DNA of 64,000 nucleotides from Actinopolymorpha cephalotaxi (GCF_013408535.1 NZ_JACBZA010000001.1:1820850-1884849); one strand, 5' to 3'; counted from the first letter of the stretch, positions 8,509 through 20,035 are shown. Translations and numbers: made by a program. Notes: generated from the letters alone by a model not told the origin.

Positions 8509-9246
8509 GTGAGCGGGGCGGCGTCGGCGCGATCCGGCAGTTTCTCCATCGGTGAAGTGCTGGCCAGGCTGCGCCCTGAGTTCCAGGACGTCACCATCTC
8601 CAAGATTCGCTTTCTCGAGGCCGAGGGGCTCATCGAGCCCGAGCGCGCGCCTTCGGGCTACCGCAAGTTCGGCCACGAGGACATCGAGCGGCTGCGGTTC
8701 GTGCTGACCGCGCAGCGCGACCACTACCTCCCGCTGCGGGTCATCAAGGAACACCTCGCCGCGTTGGACGCCGGTCTGCCGCCGCCCAACCTCCCTGCCG
8801 GTGACGGACGTGTCCAGCCCGCACCGCGGATCGTCGACGACGAGGGCACCGTACGCCCGTCGGCGTTCCGGCCGAGTCGCTCGGACGTGCGGTGGAACCG
8901 ACGAGAAGTCATCGAGCTGGCCGGCATCGAGCCCGAGCTGTTCGAGCAACTCGAGTCGTACGGCCTGGTCACCGCACGGCACGGCCGCGACCAGTTCGAC
9001 GAGGACGCGCTTGCCATCGCCAAGGTCGCGGGTGAGCTGGCCGGCTTCGGGTTGGAGCCGCGCCACCTGCGTGCCTTCCGTACGGCAGCAGATCGGCAGG
9101 TCGGCCTGATCGAGCAGGTGACCGCACCGCTGGTCCGCCACCGTGCCGCCGACTCGCGGGCACGGGCGGAGGAACGCACCCGCGAACTCGCCGCCCTGTC
9201 CGTGCACCTGCACGCCCTGCTGGTGAAGGCCGGACTGCACGGATAG
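8509..9246 (+). CDS. ftsR: MerR-family regulator FtsR
   Basis: A 245-residue MerR-type DNA-binding protein with an N-terminal winged helix (about 11-80; SIGEVLARLRPEF, RFLEAEGLI, GYRKF) and a second helical region including WNRREVIELAGI at about 125-140. Homologues (Rv1828; C. glutamicum FtsR) activate ftsZ transcription and affect division. GTG 8509 is preceded by GGCGGAGG at 8493-8500; a longer frame upstream has no ribosome site. It follows the FHA gene by 49 bases and is probably cotranscribed. No metal-sensing cysteines are present, as in the family. Confidence 0.88.
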   Translation: MSGAASARSGSFSIGEVLARLRPEFQDVTISKIRFLEAEGLIEPERAPSGYRKFGHEDIERLRFVLTAQRDHYLPLRVIKEHLAALDAGLPPPNLPAGDGRVQPAPRIVDDEGTVRPSAFRPSRSDVRWNRREVIELAGIEPELFEQLESYGLVTARHGRDQFDEDALAIAKVAGELAGFGLEPRHLRAFRTAADRQVGLIEQVTAPLVRHRAADSRARAEERTRELAALSVHLHALLVKAGLHG

Positions 9247-9291
9247 GGCGTCACCTGACCTTCTGGGTGCCGAGCGCGGTACTGTGGACGA

Positions 9292-9762
9292 GTGCGCGAG
9301 CTCGACGTCGTTGGTGTCCGGGTAGAGATGCCTTCCAACCAGCCGATAGTCCTGCTCCGGGAGGTGGAGGGCGAACGCTTCCTGCCCATCTGGGTGGGGC
9401 CCGCCGAGGCGAGTGCGATCGCCCACGCCCAGCAGGGCATCGTTCCTGCCCGGCCCCTCACTCATGACCTGTTCCGTGACGTCCTCGTGGCGATCGGGCA
9501 GGAGTTGAGCGAGGTCAGGATCACCGATCTGCGCGACGGGGTGTTCTACGGCATCCTGGCGTTCGCCAGTGGCGTGGAGGTGAGTGCCCGGCCGTCGGAC
9601 TCGATCGCGCTGGCACTGCGCCTCGGCGTCCGCATCGTCTGCTCCGACGAGGTGCTGGACGAGGCGGGCATCGCGATCCCGGACGAACAGGAGGCCGAGG
9701 TCCAGAAGTTCCGGGAGTTCCTGGACCAGGTCACACCCGAAGATTTCGACACTCCCGGCTGA
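9292..9762 (+). CDS. Bifunctional nuclease family protein (DUF151)
   Basis: A 156-residue protein filling the BFN/DUF151 domain from its second residue (ELDVVGVRVE, LPIWVGPAEASAIA, PSDSIALALRLG). It corresponds to Rv1829 in the conserved block. Plant and bacterial members were described as nucleases with DNase and RNase activity; the role in actinobacteria is not established. GTG 9292 lies 45 bases after ftsR, with no good Shine-Dalgarno site. Confidence 0.88.
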   Translation: MRELDVVGVRVEMPSNQPIVLLREVEGERFLPIWVGPAEASAIAHAQQGIVPARPLTHDLFRDVLVAIGQELSEVRITDLRDGVFYGILAFASGVEVSARPSDSIALALRLGVRIVCSDEVLDEAGIAIPDEQEAEVQKFREFLDQVTPEDFDTPG

Positions 9763-9840
9763 CCGGCCGACCGCCTACCCCCTCGCCACTGCCCAGCTCA
9801 CCGACCTACCGCGTCCGCCGCCACGCTGGGCGAGCTCTCG

Positions 9841-9910
9841 ACCTCAGGTTGAGGTTTCGGTGCGACACACGGCCCGTCGCGTTGACCCCCTCCCGGCCCC
9901 GGCCTACCGT
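9841..9910 (+). promoter_or_regulatory. Inverted repeat plus probable promoter upstream of the second MerR gene
   Basis: The 298-bp gap 9763-10060 holds no gene. It contains a perfect inverted repeat ACCTCA-GGT-TGAGGT (9841-9855) and, downstream, TTGACC (9882-9887) separated by 17 bp from TACCGT (9905-9910), a good vegetative promoter pointing at the MerR gene at 10061. The repeat sits near -65, a position suitable for a regulator; its shape resembles MerR-family sites. The binding protein is not known. Confidence 0.6.
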
Positions 9911-10060
9911 GACGAACAAACCTCGTTGATGTAACTCGAAATCCACGGGTTCGCAAAGCACGCGACTCCGGTCGTGTGGCCATAGACGTCGGCCATGCAG
10001 GGAATGGGCGGGGTCAGGATGGCGTCGTCCAGGCGACGCCGTTAGACGTGGAGGCGTGCG

Positions 10061-10696
10061 GTGACGAGCACGGGTGACCAATCGGGGGGCAGCGCGACCG
10101 GCGCCGCTCCGAGTGAAGGCCCCGAACGCGCGGAGGCACGGCGTTCGGCCGGTGAGCAGGGCCTGCTGTTCGGACCGGTGGACGGCGTGCCGGAGCCACC
10201 CGGTGACGACCTGGGCTACCGCGGGACGACCGCGTGCGCGGCTGCGGGCATCACCTACCGCCAGCTCGACTACTGGGCCCGCACCTCGCTGGTGGAGCCG
10301 ACGATTCGTCCCGCGTCCGGCTCGGGCACCCAGCGGCTGTACTCCTTCCGCGACATCCTGCTCCTCAAGGTCATCAAGCGGCTGCTCGACGCGGGCGTCT
10401 CCCTCCAGCAGATCCGCACCGCCGTCACCCACCTGCGCGAGCGGGGCGCCGGCGATCTCACCGAGATCACGCTGATGAGCGACGGTGCCAGCGTCTACGA
10501 GTGCACCTCGCCGGACGAGGTCATCGACCTGCTCCAGGGTGGGCAGGGCGTCTTCGGGATCGCGCTCGGCCGGGTCTCCCGCGAGGTCGAGGGATCCCTC
10601 GCCCAGTTGCCCGGTGAGCGCCTCGACGGTGCCGGCGCCGGTGACCACCCCGACGACGAGCTCTCGGCCCGGCGGCAGGCCCGGCTGATCGTCTGA
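10061..10696 (+). CDS. MerR-family transcriptional regulator (Rv1830-like)
   Basis: A 211-residue regulator. Residues 1-50 are polar and variable; the MerR winged helix lies at about 53-125 (GYRGTTACAAAGITYRQLDY, GTQRLYSFRDILLLKVIKRL), followed by a dimerisation helix and an acidic tail. The position after the BFN gene matches Rv1830. GTG 10061 is used, with GTGGAGG a few bases ahead. No cysteine sensor motif is seen. Target genes are unknown; a promoter with an inverted repeat lies upstream, so autoregulation is possible. Confidence 0.86.
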   Translation: MTSTGDQSGGSATGAAPSEGPERAEARRSAGEQGLLFGPVDGVPEPPGDDLGYRGTTACAAAGITYRQLDYWARTSLVEPTIRPASGSGTQRLYSFRDILLLKVIKRLLDAGVSLQQIRTAVTHLRERGAGDLTEITLMSDGASVYECTSPDEVIDLLQGGQGVFGIALGRVSREVEGSLAQLPGERLDGAGAGDHPDDELSARRQARLIV

Positions 10697-10757
10697 CGAT
10701 CCCGCCCATCTCCTCCGATCTCCTCCCACTTCCGGTCACCTCCCGCTTCCGGCCACT

Positions 10758-10788
10758 CCGCCCGCTGCGCCTTCCGCGCGGCGGGCGG
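10758..10788 (+). terminator. Possible terminator after the MerR gene
   Basis: Inverted repeat CCGCCCGC (10758-10765) and GCGGGCGG (10781-10788) with a 15-nt loop, 60 bp after the MerR stop and before the riboswitch. No U-tract follows, which is common in actinobacteria. Confidence 0.45.
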
Positions 10789-10871
10789 TTCGGGTGAGTC
10801 GTCCCCAACCACCACACTGGCAGGAGCTGGTCCCGTGGCCGGCGCTGGTAGCGTGGGGGGCGCTGACTACC

Positions 10872-11046
10872 CCGCGTGGGAGAGTCCTGCCAGCTCCACC
10901 GCCTGACGAGTCGCCGCGCCATCGGCGACCGGCCGACGGGGGTGGCAGGCGCCGAAGGGGCAACCCTCCCCGGAACCTCTCAGGCCAACGGACCGCGCGG
11001 GCGAGGCGACTCTGAAGCGTCGGTGGTGACGTGACAGAGGGGGACC
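10872..11046 (+). promoter_or_regulatory. Glycine riboswitch upstream of gcvP
   Basis: The conserved aptamer elements occur in order: GGGAGAG (10878-10884), GCGCCGAAGGGGCAA near 10950, CCTCTCAGGCC near 10976-10986, GGACCGCG and ACTCTGAAGCG near 11009-11019. They end with a stem CTCTG/CAGAG that also holds a GACGT/GCGTC helix. This is the glycine-binding RNA known from gcv leaders. It ends 35 bases before the gcvP ATG. One full aptamer is seen plus a 3' stem, the singlet type; I do not see a second complete aptamer. Confidence 0.9.
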
Positions 11047-11080
11047 GCCAGGCGAGCAGCCTCGACTTGGGAGCCCCCAC

Positions 11081-14053
<2,973 letters not shown>

Positions 14054-14086
14054 CCCTGTCCCGGCCGGGTCTTCGCGGCCTGGCCA

Positions 14087-14155
14087 TCGGTTCGGCGGTT
14101 CGGCGGTTCGTTGGGTCGGCGGTTCGTCGGGTCGGCGGATCACTGGGTCGGGCGA
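14087..14155 (+). repeat. Degenerate GGTTC/GGGTC tandem repeats
   Basis: The spacer between gcvP and the oxidoreductase gene is filled by short direct repeats of the type CGGTTCG and TGGGTCGGCGG repeated about eight times. No coding or hairpin function is evident. Confidence 0.6.
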
Positions 14156-14185
14156 CCTGTCGGAAGGCTGTGCCATAGTGACCCG

Positions 14186-15190
14186 ATGACGAGCGTCGGT
14201 GCGATGTTTCCGTGTGCGATCGAGCCGGAGGCACTGCCCTCCTACGCCCACCAGGTCGAGGCCCTCGGCTACCAGGAGCTGTGGGTGGTGGAGGACTGCT
14301 TCTTCGCCGGCGGCATCGCGGCGGCGACCGCGGCCCTGGCGGCCACCGAGCGGCTGGCCATCGGGATCGGCGTGCTGCCGGCGGTGATGCGCAACCCCGC
14401 GACCGCGGCCCTGGAGCTGTCCACCCTGCTGCGGATCTTCCCCGGCCGGGTGCTGCCCGGGTTCGGCCACGGGGTGGCGAGCTGGATGGAGCAGATCGGC
14501 GCGCTGCCGCCGTCGCAGCTGGCCGCGCTGGGAGAGAGCGTGGCGGCGGTCCGGGCGCTGCTTGCCGGTGAGACGGTGACGACCTCGGGCCGGCACGTGC
14601 GGCTGGACGACGTGACCCTGCGGTATCCCATCGCCGAGCCGCCGCCGATCTCGCTGGGCGTCCGCGCGGAGAAGTCGCTGCGGCTGTCCGGCCGGGTGGC
14701 CGACGGCACCGTCCTGTCGGAGCTGTCCGCGCCGGCCTACCTTCGCTGGGCACGTGAGCGGGTGGACGCCGGCCGCGCCGAGGCCGGGCGTACCGACCCG
14801 CACCGCTACACCGTCTACGCCTACCTCGGGCTGGACGAGGACGGGGAGTGGGCGGTCCGCCGCAGCATCGCCCGGGTCCTGCGCGGCGACTGCTCGGTGC
14901 AGCTCGGGCCGCTCGGCATCGCCGAGGAGGCGGCCGAGCTCGCCCGAGACCACGCGGAGGAGGAGGACCTGGCGGAGGCGCTGCCCCGGGAGTGGGTGCA
15001 CCAGCTGGCGGTGACCGGCACACCCGACGAGGCGGCGAAGACCCTGCGGGAGTTCCACGACGCCGGGGCCGACTCGGTGGTGTTCGTGCCCACGGGTGAT
15101 CCGACGCAGGCGTTGTCCCGGCTGGCCCAGGCGGCCGCGGTGGGGCTGACCGACCCGGTGGTCACCGAGTCCGAGTCCTGGTCGCTGTAG
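14186..15190 (+). CDS. LLM-class flavin-dependent oxidoreductase
   Basis: A 334-residue luciferase-like TIM barrel protein (EALGYQELWVVED near the N-terminus; LPGFGHGVASWMEQIG; a final FHDAGADSVVFVP strand). Such enzymes use FMN or F420 for hydride transfer or monooxygenation; in actinobacteria many are F420-dependent, but the substrate is not predictable. ATG 14186 is chosen because the barrel starts there and a -10-like CATAGT lies at 14174-14179, compatible with a leaderless or very short leader transcript. It stands alone behind gcvP. Confidence 0.83.
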   Translation: MTSVGAMFPCAIEPEALPSYAHQVEALGYQELWVVEDCFFAGGIAAATAALAATERLAIGIGVLPAVMRNPATAALELSTLLRIFPGRVLPGFGHGVASWMEQIGALPPSQLAALGESVAAVRALLAGETVTTSGRHVRLDDVTLRYPIAEPPPISLGVRAEKSLRLSGRVADGTVLSELSAPAYLRWARERVDAGRAEAGRTDPHRYTVYAYLGLDEDGEWAVRRSIARVLRGDCSVQLGPLGIAEEAAELARDHAEEEDLAEALPREWVHQLAVTGTPDEAAKTLREFHDAGADSVVFVPTGDPTQALSRLAQAAAVGLTDPVVTESESWSL

Positions 15191-15225
15191 CGCCACTCGA
15201 CCTCAGCGCAACCCGGCCGGGCCCG

Positions 15226-16020
15226 TCAGCGCGCGGGCCCGCCGCCGACGAGCTGGGCGATGCCGTCCAGCAGGCGGCGCAGGCCGAACTCGTTCGCCCC
15301 GACGGTCGCCTCGGCCGCGTTCCGCGCGAACCCGCCGCTGTGCCACAGCCGGGTCATCGACGGATGCCGTTCGACGTCGAAGTACTCGTCCCACAACTCC
15401 ATCCGCTCGCCCCACCAGGCGTCGTGTGACTGGCCGGTGGTGCGTTCGAGTTGCTCGCTCTCGGTCTCCAGGCCGGCGGTGGCGTGCACGATCGTGGACA
15501 CCGCGGTCGCGGCCGCGTCCACCTGCGGCGGGGTCAGGCCGGTGTCGATCAGCGTGGACAGAACGTACTCCCGCTCGGCGAGCATCCCCGGCCCGAGCGG
15601 CGGGCGCACCGTGGAGACGTGCCGCAGCCAGGGGTGGCTCCGGTACATCGACCGGACGCGGCCGGCGTAGAGCTCGAGCTGTGCGCGCCAGCCGTCCGGG
15701 CGGTCCTGGCCTGGCGCGGGCAGGTCGAGCCCGGCCAGCACGTCGTCGACCATCAGGTCGACCAGCTCGGTCTTGGACGGCACGTACGTGTAGAGCGTCA
15801 TCGTCCCCACGCCGAGTGCCTTGGCGACCCCGCTCATCGCCATCGCCTGGATGCCGTCGGCGTCGGCGAGCCTGACGGCCGCGGCCACCACGTCGTCCAC
15901 CGACAGCCGGGGGCGCCGGCCGAGGGCCGGGCGGGCGGCGTCGCGGCCGGGCCGGGTCCGCCGCCAGAGCAGGGGCAGGATCCGCGCGGGGTCCGCGCCG
16001 CCGCTGTGTTCGATCGTCAT
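15226..16020 (-). CDS. TetR/AcrR-family repressor
   Basis: A 264-residue regulator with an N-terminal TetR helix-turn-helix (about 38-85: RLSVDDVVAAAVRLADADG, MTLYTYVPSKTELVDLM) and the TetR_C ligand domain typical of tetracycline-repressor-like proteins. It is divergent from the NmrA-type reductase gene, and two 15-bp palindromes lie between them (16118-16132 and 16141-16155), the likely operators. The ATG and its GGAG are part of a duplicated 22-bp segment that also forms an 18-codon leader frame. Ligand unknown. Confidence 0.87.
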   Translation of the reverse strand: MTIEHSGGADPARILPLLWRRTRPGRDAARPALGRRPRLSVDDVVAAAVRLADADGIQAMAMSGVAKALGVGTMTLYTYVPSKTELVDLMVDDVLAGLDLPAPGQDRPDGWRAQLELYAGRVRSMYRSHPWLRHVSTVRPPLGPGMLAEREYVLSTLIDTGLTPPQVDAAATAVSTIVHATAGLETESEQLERTTGQSHDAWWGERMELWDEYFDVERHPSMTRLWHSGGFARNAAEATVGANEFGLRRLLDGIAQLVGGGPAR

Positions 16021-16073
16021 GGTGCTCCGGTCGTCAGGATTGCTCCGGTCGTCAGGGGTGCTCTGATCGTCAT
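16017..16073 (-). CDS. Possible 18-residue leader peptide of the TetR gene
   Basis: A short frame MTIRAPLTTGAILTTGAP starts at ATG 16073 with GGAG just upstream and ends with TGA overlapping the TetR start codon (ATGA). It arose from a 22-bp direct duplication (16012-16033 and 16065-16086), so its first residues MTI copy the TetR start. The overlap would allow translational coupling. Real translation is unproven. Confidence 0.35.
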   Translation of the reverse strand: MTIRAPLTTGAILTTGAP

Positions 16074-16110
16074 GGTGCTCCGGTCGCTCCCGAGCTCGGG
16101 TGGACGAGGA

Positions 16111-16155
16111 TTGTTTTCCGTACGCCCTACGCTAATATTCCCGTACTCCATACGG
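16111..16155 (+). promoter_or_regulatory. Promoter with two TetR-type operators
   Basis: Promoter for the NmrA-type gene: TTGTTT (16111-16116), 16-bp spacer, TAATAT (16133-16138). Two 15-bp palindromes CCGTA-N5-TACGS overlap it: CCGTACGCCCTACGC (16118-16132, one mismatch) in the spacer and CCGTACTCCATACGG (16141-16155, perfect) just after the -10. Their centres are 23 bp apart. The 8-bp arms TTTCCGTA/TACGGAAA also frame the whole region. Repression by the adjacent TetR protein is the natural reading. Confidence 0.75.
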
Positions 16156-16181
16156 AAACATGGGTGGGAAGGGAACGGCGG

Positions 16182-16985
16182 ATGACGATCCTGGTGACGG
16201 GGGCGACCGGAAACGTGGGGCGACTGGTCGTCGACGAGCTGCTGGTCGCGGGTGAGACGGACGTACGGGCCCTGACGACGAACCCGGCGAAGGCCGCGCT
16301 TCCGGCGGGGGTCCAGGTCGCCCGGGGATACCTCGGCCGGCCGGAGACGATGCCGGCGGCGCTGGCCGGAGTGGACCGGATGTACCTCGCGCCGCTCACG
16401 CAGACCGTGCGGGAGGTCGTCGCCATGGCCGTGGACGCCGGGGTCCGGCACATCGTCGACCTGGCCGGCCCGGCGGGCAGCTGGTGGCACGAGATCGAGC
16501 AGGTGGTCGAGGCGTCCGGTGTCGCGTGGACCCACCTCGACGTCGGCGAGTTCATGACGAACACCTTCATGTGGGCCGGCCAGATCCGCACCACCGGCAC
16601 CGTGCGCGAGCCGTACCCGGACGCGGCCAACGCGCCCATCGCGCTGGAGGACATCGCCGCCGTCGCCGCCACCGCGCTGGTCGAGGACGGCCACCAGGGC
16701 CGGGCGTACGACCTCACCGGTCCGCAGACCCTCACCCGGGTGGAGCTGGTGCGCGAACTCGGCGCGGCGCTCGGCCGGGACGTCGAGTTCGTGCGGGTGA
16801 GCCATGCCGAGGCGGTCGAGCAGCTGGCCCCGGCCATGGGGGAGGTCGCCGGGTGGTACGTCGACGGGCTCGCCGCGCTGGCCGAGCACCCGCAGGCCGT
16901 CGTCCCGACCGTGGAGAAGGTCACCGGCCGGCCGGGTACGACGTTCGCGACCTGGGCGCGGGCCAACGTGGCCGCCTTCTCCTGA
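16182..16985 (+). CDS. NmrA-type NAD(P)-binding reductase
   Basis: A 267-residue atypical short-chain dehydrogenase/NmrA-family protein with the Rossmann motif VTGATGNVGR at residues 6-15. Relatives include quinone reductases (QorB type) and redox sensors; the substrate is unknown. ATG 16182 is the start that places the Rossmann strand at residue 2; a GTG at 16164 would add six residues. It is the probable target of the divergent TetR repressor. Confidence 0.86.
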   Translation: MTILVTGATGNVGRLVVDELLVAGETDVRALTTNPAKAALPAGVQVARGYLGRPETMPAALAGVDRMYLAPLTQTVREVVAMAVDAGVRHIVDLAGPAGSWWHEIEQVVEASGVAWTHLDVGEFMTNTFMWAGQIRTTGTVREPYPDAANAPIALEDIAAVAATALVEDGHQGRAYDLTGPQTLTRVELVRELGAALGRDVEFVRVSHAEAVEQLAPAMGEVAGWYVDGLAALAEHPQAVVPTVEKVTGRPGTTFATWARANVAAFS

Positions 16986-17049
16986 GGCGACGGCCCCGCT
17001 GTCGGTCCCGCGGCCAGGCCCGCCGGCGGTCCCACTGTCGGTCCCGCTG

Positions 17050-17973
17050 TCAGGACGCCCGACCGTCGCCGTCCACCTGCCGAGCCTGAACGCCGGCCAG
17101 GCGTTCGAGTGCCTTGATCAGGGCGTGGTTGCCCTCGCCGCCGAGCCCGTCGCGCTGCAGGGTGCGGTAGAGGTGGAAGATCGTGCTGGTGGCGAGAGCG
17201 GGTACGCCGAGCTCGTCGGCGGCCTCCAGCACCAGCCGCAGATCCTTCTGCTGCAGGTCGATGGTGAAGCCCGGCCGCCAGTCGTCGCGGATCACCTGCG
17301 GTCCGCGGTTGGCGAGCATCCACGAACCGGCGGCGCCGCCCTCGACCGCGGTGATGGTCTTCTCGAGATCCAGGCCACCGGCCTTGGCCAGCACCAGCGC
17401 CTCGGACACCCCGAGCATCGAGGTGACGACCAGGATCTGGTTGACAAGCTTGCAGGTCTGGCCGGCGCCGACGACGCCGACGTGGGTGATCGTGGAGCCC
17501 ATCGCCTCGAGGTAGGGCCGCGCCCGCTCCACGTCTGCGTCGTCACCGCCGACCATGATCGACAACGTGCCCTTCGCGGCACCCTCGCTGCCGCCGGACA
17601 CCGGCGCGTCCAGGAAACCGACACCCTGCTCGGCCAGCCTGCCCGCCCACTCCCGGGTGGACGCCGGGCTCACCGTGCTGGAGTCCACCACCAGCGCACC
17701 GTCGCGGATCCCGGCCGCGATGCCGTCCTCGCCGAACAGGACGTGCTCGACATCGGGGGTGTCGCTCACGCAGATGAACACCACGTCGCACCGCTGCGCC
17801 ACCTCTCGCGGTGTGCCGGCGGCCTCGGCACCGTCGGCCACGAGGGGCTCGGTCCGGGCGGCCGTGCGGTTGTACACCACCACGTCGAAGCCCTTGCGCA
17901 GCAGGTTTCCTGCCATGCCGGCACCCATGATGCCCAGGCCGACGAAGCCGACGCGTTCGTTGTGCTCGCTCAT
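17050..17973 (-). CDS. 3-hydroxyisobutyrate dehydrogenase-family reductase
   Basis: A 307-residue beta-hydroxyacid dehydrogenase: Rossmann motif GFVGLGIMGAGMAGNL at the N-terminus, substrate loop DAPVSGGSEGAAKGTLSIM, and catalytic lysine K175 in GQTCKLVNQ. Family members reduce tartronate semialdehyde or 3-hydroxyisobutyrate; the substrate here is not decided. The start overlaps the stop of the S9 peptidase gene (ATGA at 17970-17973), so the two are coupled. It converges with the NmrA-type gene across a 64-bp spacer of repeated GTCGGTCCC motifs. Confidence 0.9.
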   Translation of the reverse strand: MSEHNERVGFVGLGIMGAGMAGNLLRKGFDVVVYNRTAARTEPLVADGAEAAGTPREVAQRCDVVFICVSDTPDVEHVLFGEDGIAAGIRDGALVVDSSTVSPASTREWAGRLAEQGVGFLDAPVSGGSEGAAKGTLSIMVGGDDADVERARPYLEAMGSTITHVGVVGAGQTCKLVNQILVVTSMLGVSEALVLAKAGGLDLEKTITAVEGGAAGSWMLANRGPQVIRDDWRPGFTIDLQQKDLRLVLEAADELGVPALATSTIFHLYRTLQRDGLGGEGNHALIKALERLAGVQARQVDGDGRAS

Positions 17974-19868
17974 GCCACTCCTTCTCCGCTGTCACCGGGA
18001 CCGCCGGAACGCTTGGCCAGCTGCTCGGCCAGGAACGCGCACGCGGCGGGGTAGGCGTCCAGTTGGTTCGCCCGCTTGGCCAGCCCGTGCCCCTCGTCGG
18101 CGTACACCCGCAGCTCGCACGGGACGTTCCGGGCCCGCAGCGCGGCGACGATCTGCTCGGCCTCCGACAACGGCACCCGCGGGTCGTTCGCGCCGTGGAT
18201 GACGAACAGTGGTGCCCGCATCGCGTCCACCTGGGTGAGCGGGCTGGCCTCGTGCAGGAAGTCGCGGTCGTTCGCCAGCGAGCCGTACTCCCGCTCACGG
18301 TGCGCGCGCCGGTAGTCGGAGGTGTTCTCCAGGAACGTCACCAGCGAGGCGATCCCCACGATGTCCACCCCGGCGGCCCAGCGCGCCGGCTGGAACGCAA
18401 GGCCGGCGAGAACCATGTAGCCGCCGTACGAACCGCCGTAGAGCGCGACCCGGTCCGGGTCGACGCCGATCGTGGGCAGCCACTCGTGCAGCGCGGCCAG
18501 GTCGGCGACCGAGTCCAGCCGCCGGCGCACGTCGTCCAGGGCGTACCACCGCTTGCCGTAGCCGGTCGAGCCGCGCACGTTGGGGACCAGCACGGTGTGC
18601 CCCTGCGCGACCAGGCCCGCGACCATCGGCTGCCACTGCCGCACCGACTGGCCCTCGGGTCCGCCGTGCACGACGAGCACCGCCGAACCGTCGCCGCCGT
18701 CGGCCGGGCGGTAGACGAACGTCGGGATCTGCTCGCCGTCGGGTGCGGCGACGCGGTGGGACTCCGGTGCGACCAGGCCGCCCGGAAGGTCGGGCCGGTT
18801 CGCGGGCCGGATCGGCGTCGAGGTGCCGGTGGTGACGTCCAGGCGGAGGGCGTACGGGGGCTCGACCGGCGAGCTGTACGTCACGGCCACGGCGTCACCC
18901 GCCTGTGACCACACCGGATCGGGGTGCCGGTGCAGCGCCGCGCAGCCACCCGCGGGCAGGTCCAGGTCGCGAACCGGTTCGCCGTCGGGGAGGGAGTGCA
19001 GCGCCAGCGACACGGCTCCGTCGTCGTTGGTGGCGACCAGGACGTGCGCGCCGTCGGGAGAGACCCAGCCCACCAGGTCGTGCCCGGAGTCGGCCACCAC
19101 TTCGGACCAGGTTCGGGCGGCCAGGTCGTACCGCAGTACGGCCGTCATCTCCCGGCCCGGGTTGCCCGACACCAGCAGGGCCGAGGAGTCCGGAAGCCAG
19201 GACGGCGTGCGGACGTAGGCGTCGTCGTCCCACGGGGTGAGTGGCTCCACCTGGCCGTCCTCGGTGGAGACCAGCAGCAGCTGCAGGGAGTTGGCCGGGG
19301 CGTTCGGCCGGGTGAGCGCCACCCAGCGACCGTCGGGGGAGGCCTCCACCTCGGCGACGTACCCGCCACCGTCGTAGAGCACCGTCTCCTTGCCGGACCC
19401 GACCTCCCGGCTCACCAGGTCGAAGTCGACGCCGTTGCGGCGGTTGGTGAGGTAGAACACCCGGCCTGGCTCGACTCCGGCCAACCGGTGCACAAAGGCC
19501 GGATCGTGCACGAATGGTACGAGCGGGGGCAGCGGTTCCCCGGCGTCCCCGGCGCCTGCGACGTCGGGGGAGTCGAGGTCGGGGGAGTCGAGGTCGACCA
19601 GGGACAGCTGGCCGCGTTCGTTGCCACCGGCGTCGTGCTGGACGACGACCGCTCGGGTGCCCGGCAGATAGCGTCCGGCGGCCACGCCGTCCAGGTCGGT
19701 CAGCCGCCGCCAGGTTCCGTCGGCGCCGACCTCGTACAGCTGAGCGGAGCCGGTGACGTCGTAGCTGACCAGCGTGCGGCCTTCGGTGTCCACGTCACGG
19801 GCGGAGACGGAAGGGATCTGCAGCAGCGAACGCAGGAACTCGTTCGGTGGCGGGGCGGCAGTGGGCAT
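17970..19868 (-). CDS. S9-family prolyl oligopeptidase-like serine peptidase
   Basis: A 632-residue cytoplasmic peptidase: beta-propeller of about 370 residues, then an alpha/beta hydrolase domain with nucleophile S480 (GGSYGGYM), D562 (HGANDPRVP) and H594 (DEGHGLA). No signal peptide. Such enzymes cleave short peptides, often after proline or acylated residues. A small LDSPD duplication occurs in the propeller. ATG 19868 is the only good start. It is coupled to the downstream dehydrogenase, but no shared pathway is obvious. Confidence 0.92.
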   Translation of the reverse strand: MPTAAPPPNEFLRSLLQIPSVSARDVDTEGRTLVSYDVTGSAQLYEVGADGTWRRLTDLDGVAAGRYLPGTRAVVVQHDAGGNERGQLSLVDLDSPDLDSPDVAGAGDAGEPLPPLVPFVHDPAFVHRLAGVEPGRVFYLTNRRNGVDFDLVSREVGSGKETVLYDGGGYVAEVEASPDGRWVALTRPNAPANSLQLLLVSTEDGQVEPLTPWDDDAYVRTPSWLPDSSALLVSGNPGREMTAVLRYDLAARTWSEVVADSGHDLVGWVSPDGAHVLVATNDDGAVSLALHSLPDGEPVRDLDLPAGGCAALHRHPDPVWSQAGDAVAVTYSSPVEPPYALRLDVTTGTSTPIRPANRPDLPGGLVAPESHRVAAPDGEQIPTFVYRPADGGDGSAVLVVHGGPEGQSVRQWQPMVAGLVAQGHTVLVPNVRGSTGYGKRWYALDDVRRRLDSVADLAALHEWLPTIGVDPDRVALYGGSYGGYMVLAGLAFQPARWAAGVDIVGIASLVTFLENTSDYRRAHREREYGSLANDRDFLHEASPLTQVDAMRAPLFVIHGANDPRVPLSEAEQIVAALRARNVPCELRVYADEGHGLAKRANQLDAYPAACAFLAEQLAKRSGGPGDSGEGVA

Positions 19869-20035
19869 GCATGGACGGTAACAGCGCCGTGATCGCCGGT
19901 GCCGGGAGGTCGCCGTGGCTGGCCGGGCGACAATGGAACGAACGAGACATCAACCGGACGACAGCCTGACGGCAACCGGAGCGGTCGAGCGGCCACCCGG
20001 CAACCGGCCGGCACACGACAGGGGAGTGGTCACGG

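Noticed and set aside
11009-11046. Second glycine aptamer
   Set aside because: Only a stem with CTCTG/CAGAG and GACGT/GCGTC is seen; the conserved GCCGAAGG and CTCTCAGG elements do not recur.
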